Source of the DNA: Clostridiales bacterium
Lineage (GTDB): Bacteria; Bacillota; Clostridia; Caldicoprobacterales; DTU083
DNA: 8,576 nt
NCBI GenBank assembly: GCA_012512335.1
Contig: JAAZEK010000054.1
Span: forward strand, 1-8,576
Direction of reading: 5' to 3'
The notes under the pieces are model-generated. The model saw only the letters and a program-made list of their open reading frames with translations. It made no database searches and was not told the DNA's origin. This document shows, in pieces, positions 6,522 through 8,576 of the stretch (its first letter is position 1; each line of letters opens with the position of its first letter). A program made the translations under genes and the position numbers.

Positions 6522-7286
6522 TTATACTTCACTTTGTTCATTATGCTCATAATAGGCTTTAATATATTTCAAACCTTCGACAGTTGCAGACTCGAGAACA
6601 GCTTTTCCTAGCTCTGCTGTAGCATATGTAGGATCGCCAAAGAGTCCGGTTTTGGTTTCTTGTAATCCCCAAGTGGAAACAGGGCCCCTAAGAATAGTGT
6701 TGCAACGAATTGCGTCTACATTTGTATAAGCAGAGGTATCCACTAGCTCAGGTGCAATATGCAAAATACAAGATGTCTCATATTCTCCACCATGGATGTC
6801 ACCTTCTGGATCCTTCTTCAGCTCGTTGTATGTTTTCGAAGCAAGGCCTAAAGGCTTTAATGTCATAATATAGACATTATGCTTATCTACAATTTCCCTC
6901 ATGACGGTTCTAAGTAAACAGTCATGGTTTCCATGGCAGTCAAGCAGTACAATTTTTCTAAACCCTTCTTTTACCAGTGAATCTACTATGTTAAAAATAT
7001 AGTCCATGAAGGTTCTGGTATCAATATTCGGGCAACCTGGCCATTTTCTAACAATACCCATTGAAAAGCCGTAGTAAATAGTACGCATAACCAAAGCAGG
7101 AATACCAGCCTCTTGGCATGCTTTTCCTAATTGATCGCCTGTATATTTGGCGATAATGGCATCTGTTTCTGTAGGCAGATGTGCTCCATGTTCCTCTGTT
7201 GTACCAATTGGCAGTATTATAACAGAGTTTTTCTTGATTGCTTCCGCAATTTGATTCGTGTTTTGTTCTCCATAATAAAATGACAT
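6522..7286 (-). CDS. Creatininase family metal-dependent hydrolase
   Basis: The 254-residue product has the usual creatininase-family length and motifs. PIGTTEEHGAHLPTETD (26-42) supplies the expected metal ligands Glu31, His33 and Asp42. LLDCHGNH (114-121) supplies His118, and HGGEYETS (165-172) supplies a further acidic ligand, Glu170 by comparison. These enzymes use two divalent metals. Known activities include creatinine hydrolysis, amide hydrolysis in riboflavin/F420-type synthesis, peptide trimming in mycofactocin synthesis and, as I recall, ring opening of 3-dehydro-scyllo-inosose in an inositol pathway. The substrate here is not shown; next to a NagB-like protein, a cyclic sugar derivative or sugar amide is the reasonable guess. 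There is no signal peptide. The ATG follows AAGGAGGA (7293-7300) with good spacing. It lies 118 bp downstream of deoR, with a possible internal promoter and operator in the gap, and 17 bp upstream of the NagB-like gene. Confidence 0.88.
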   Translation of the reverse strand: MSFYYGEQNTNQIAEAIKKNSVIILPIGTTEEHGAHLPTETDAIIAKYTGDQLGKACQEAGIPALVMRTIYYGFSMGIVRKWPGCPNIDTRTFMDYIFNIVDSLVKEGFRKIVLLDCHGNHDCLLRTVMREIVDKHNVYIMTLKPLGLASKTYNELKKDPEGDIHGGEYETSCILHIAPELVDTSAYTNVDAIRCNTILRGPVSTWGLQETKTGLFGDPTYATAELGKAVLESATVEGLKYIKAYYEHNEQSEV

Positions 7287-7336
7287 GTGATTTCCTCCTT
7301 AAATTTTGACTCTTCTAGAATTTTCGAATTAATTTT

Positions 7337-7364
7337 ATTATATGTTAAATATGCCTTTGCATAT
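7337..7364 (-). promoter_or_regulatory. Candidate internal promoter with palindromic operator upstream of the creatininase gene
   Basis: The 118-bp gap after deoR contains a consensus -10 box on the minus strand (TATAAT, 7337-7342). Upstream of it is a perfect 16-bp palindrome, ATATGC-CTTT-GCATAT (7349-7364, plus-strand reading). The palindrome covers the spacer and the -35 position; the -35 hexamer at a 17-base spacing is TATATG, which is poor. The palindrome has the same arm length, spacer length and nearly the same placement as the one in the deoR promoter, which suggests control by the DeoR protein. The promoter call is moderate; the operator call is inference. Confidence 0.45.
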
Positions 7365-7404
7365 AAGACAACATAATCTTCTTAGTTTATCTACTTCTCC
7401 TTAA

Positions 7405-8178
7405 TCAATCAGTAATAATACAAATTCCTAAATCCTTAATATCTTCCAGTATTGATAAATTCGCTCTTTTATTGGTAACTAAATAAGAAGCAGCACTAAC
7501 ATCTGCAATCTTCAAGAAGCTCTCATGTCCGATTTTAGTATAATCAGCTACTACTATAGTCGTCCGAGACCTTTCTATCATAGTTTTACTTAACTCTGCC
7601 TCTTCTGCATGATAAGTAGTAAGACCAGATTGGGGACAAACGCCATCTACAGAAAGAATTACTTTGTCCGCCTTAAACTTGCTAAGCTCCTTTAATGCCA
7701 AGTCGCCATATGTAAAGGAATATTGAGGATTGATGCTACCACCTAAAAGCTGAACATGGTAATAGGGAATGTTGGTAAGCTCCATGGCTACAGCTATGGA
7801 ATTGGTAATGATCTTAAGATTTTTGAAAGTCTTTAGCTCCAAAGCGGTAAAGTAAGTGGTAGTTCCTGCATTTATAAAAATCGTATCCCCATCATTCACA
7901 AGGGACACTACAGCTGATGCTATAGATTGCTTCTCTTGCATATTCTCATTTTTTCGCTGTTGGAGATCCATATTATAATAATTTCTCATAGTTTGAACAG
8001 CTCCACCAGGAATCCTTTCAAGGTATCCGTTTTTCTCCAACTCAGATAAATCATTTCGGATTGTAACCTCAGAGGTTCCAAATGTCTGACTGAGCTCCGC
8101 GACCCGTACCTTACCGGTTCGATTTAGAATTTCCATTATACGATCACGTCTGTCATCCAATTTCAAACCCTCCGACAT
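7405..8178 (-). CDS. DeoR/GlpR family transcriptional repressor
   Basis: The 257-residue product has an N-terminal DeoR winged helix-turn-helix (about 10-60) with the family pattern VRVAELSQTFGTSEVTIRND (24-43) and ERIPGGA (54-60). The C-terminal sugar-phosphate sensing domain has INAGTTT (102-108), LLGG (144-147), SVDGV (176-180) and HAEEAELSKTMIERS (190-204), ending with VADYTKIG (210-217). DeoR proteins usually repress a neighbouring sugar operon and release DNA on binding a phosphorylated sugar, here plausibly an amino-sugar phosphate. The frame opens at an ATG at 8196, but no ribosome binding site precedes it. GGAGG at 8190-8194 lies instead ahead of the ATG at 8176-8178, which gives the start MSEGLKLDDRRDRI typical of the family. 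It is the first gene of the minus-strand unit and probably represses itself through the palindrome in its promoter. Confidence 0.93.
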   Translation of the reverse strand: MSEGLKLDDRRDRIMEILNRTGKVRVAELSQTFGTSEVTIRNDLSELEKNGYLERIPGGAVQTMRNYYNMDLQQRKNENMQEKQSIASAVVSLVNDGDTIFINAGTTTYFTALELKTFKNLKIITNSIAVAMELTNIPYYHVQLLGGSINPQYSFTYGDLALKELSKFKADKVILSVDGVCPQSGLTTYHAEEAELSKTMIERSRTTIVVADYTKIGHESFLKIADVSAASYLVTNKRANLSILEDIKDLGICIITD

Positions 8179-8189
8179 ATGTAAACGTC

Positions 8190-8194
8190 CCTCC
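8190..8194 (-). promoter_or_regulatory. Ribosome binding site that decides the deoR start
   Basis: GGAGG on the minus strand lies 11 bases upstream of the ATG at 8176-8178. It overlaps the first in-frame ATG (8194-8196), which therefore cannot use it; the sequence ahead of that first ATG (ACAGCTTGC) has no ribosome binding site. The 11-base spacing is on the long side, so the earlier start is not fully excluded. Confidence 0.6.
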
Positions 8195-8231
8195 ATGCAA
8201 GCTGTAATTTAATAATAAGATTTCTACATCA

Positions 8232-8260
8232 ATATTAGCATATTTCGCTTCCGAAATCAA
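8232..8260 (-). promoter_or_regulatory. Sigma-A promoter of deoR
   Basis: On the minus strand TTGATT (8255-8260) and TAATAT (8232-8237) are separated by exactly 17 bases, each matching consensus at 4 of 6 positions. The promoter lies about 55 bp upstream of the chosen deoR start, and a palindrome fills its spacer. Confidence 0.6.
8242..8257. promoter_or_regulatory. Palindromic operator in the deoR promoter
   Basis: ATTTCG-CTTC-CGAAAT is a 16-bp palindrome with 6-bp arms and a 4-base centre. It lies between the -10 and -35 boxes of the deoR promoter, overlapping the -35 by three bases, where a bound repressor would block RNA polymerase. TTTCG/CGAAA half-sites are common in operators of DeoR-family repressors. 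Autorepression by the adjacent DeoR protein is the simplest reading. Confidence 0.6.
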
Positions 8261-8280
8261 TTCGTTAATAAAACGTTAAT
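8252..8280. repeat. CG-anchored direct repeats at 11-bp spacing
   Basis: CGTTAAT occurs at 8263-8269 and 8274-8280, 11 bp apart. The right arm of the palindrome (CGAAAT, from 8252) begins a further 11 bp before, so three CG-starting units fall on one face of the helix. They lie just upstream of the deoR -35 box and may be extra repressor contact sites. Confidence 0.4.
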
Positions 8281-8305
8281 TATTGCTTTCGACTCGCTTT
8301 TTCGG

Positions 8306-8454
8306 TGAAGCATGGGGATGAAGCACACAATATCGCTCCAATCGTTTTGCAACGATAGGCGTTTTATCGTTGCATTTATTAGAATAATATGTTACTGAAG
8401 CACGGGTGAAGCAAGTGGAGGTGGGTGAAGCACAGGGACGGCTCTCATGCTTCA
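8306..8454. repeat. REP-like repeat cluster built on TGAAGCA
   Basis: TGAAGCA occurs five times in one orientation (8306-8312, 8319-8325, 8396-8402, 8407-8413, 8426-8432) and once inverted as TGCTTCA (8448-8454). The last pair forms a hairpin with a 15-base loop, CAGGGACGGCTCTCA. That loop resembles the GGGACGGTTCTC repeats that I recall as common between genes in Firmicutes, often near REP-associated tyrosine transposases. No transposase is encoded here. The reading frame across this stretch on the minus strand is a by-product of the repeats. Confidence 0.65.
8348..8374. other. Perfect 10-bp hairpin inside the repeat cluster
   Basis: TGCAACGATA (8348-8357) pairs perfectly with TATCGTTGCA (8365-8374) around a GGCGTTT loop. 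The left arm can instead pair with ATCGTT (8341-8346) through AACGAT (8351-8356), so two competing hairpins are possible. The stem is not GC-rich and the plus-strand tail is only TTTATTAG, so it is at best a weak terminator; it may be a structural part of the repeat. Confidence 0.5.
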
Positions 8455-8493
8455 ATAACAGCACTCTAAAGCCACTAAAATAGTGGGAAATAA

Positions 8494-8522
8494 TTGCATC
8501 TCCAACCTTCATAAACTATAAT
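8494..8522 (+). promoter_or_regulatory. Candidate plus-strand promoter for a gene beyond the right edge
   Basis: TTGCAT (8494-8499) and the consensus -10 box TATAAT (8517-8522) are 17 bases apart. About 40 bp downstream, AAAGGTGGG (8558-8566) resembles a ribosome binding site, and the window ends 10 bases later, just where a start codon would be expected. The gene itself is not in the window. Confidence 0.5.
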
Positions 8523-8576
8523 ATGAATTAATCGAACAAGCACTTAACAAATATAAAAAAGGTGGGATAGCGACTA

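Noticed and set aside
8348..8374. A strong intrinsic terminator
   Set aside because: The stem is AT-rich and there is no run of T on either strand directly after it, and no gene ends nearby within the window.
8276..8512. A 78-codon frame on the minus strand upstream of deoR
   Set aside because: It runs through the TGAAGCA repeat cluster, has no ribosome binding site, and its protein has no recognisable pattern; it is a by-product of the repeats.

Overview
The window looks like a stretch of low-G+C Firmicute chromosome, most likely from an anaerobe of class Clostridia. The basis is AT-rich intergenic DNA, strong AGGAGG-type ribosome binding sites, GTG starts, consensus-like sigma-A promoters, and two interspersed repeats of types I associate with clostridial genomes. 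The genus cannot be told from this sequence alone. No tRNA, rRNA, CRISPR array, transposase or transporter gene is present.

Layout, left to right. (1) A 650-residue DUF4838 protein, a glycoside-hydrolase-like protein without a signal peptide, on the minus strand. It is divergent from (2) a Gfo/Idh/MocA-family sugar oxidoreductase on the plus strand. The 242-bp gap between them holds a minus-strand promoter and two nested inverted repeats. (3) An AraC-family regulator on the minus strand overlaps the oxidoreductase tail to tail by 4 bp. It lies 36 bp downstream of (4) nagA, N-acetylglucosamine-6-phosphate deacetylase, so the two probably form a nagA-araC unit. (5) About 250 bp upstream of nagA carries an interspersed palindromic repeat and a strong intrinsic terminator. 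That terminator ends a second minus-strand unit: (6) a divergent NagB-like (glucosamine-6-phosphate deaminase/isomerase fold) protein, (7) a creatininase-family metal hydrolase and (8) a DeoR-family repressor. (9) Upstream of deoR lie its promoter with a built-in palindrome, a REP-like repeat cluster built on TGAAGCA, and a plus-strand promoter plus ribosome binding site pointing out of the right edge.

Together the genes describe a regulated cytosolic pathway for an amino-sugar-containing compound. A possible glycosidase (DUF4838) would release a sugar, a dehydrogenase would oxidise or epimerise something, NagA would remove acetyl from an N-acetyl-hexosamine phosphate, and the NagB-like and creatininase-like enzymes would carry out steps that cannot be assigned. 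The main oddity is the NagB-like protein. It keeps the fold landmarks, the MDE motif and the catalytic histidine, but lacks the usual phosphate-binding loop, the phosphate-contacting lysine and one catalytic aspartate, so it is unlikely to be an ordinary glucosamine-6-phosphate deaminase. The second point of interest is a pair of similar 16-bp palindromes placed at nearly the same position in two promoters (upstream of deoR and upstream of the creatininase gene), which suggests a DeoR operator. The substrate of the cluster is not shown by the sequence.
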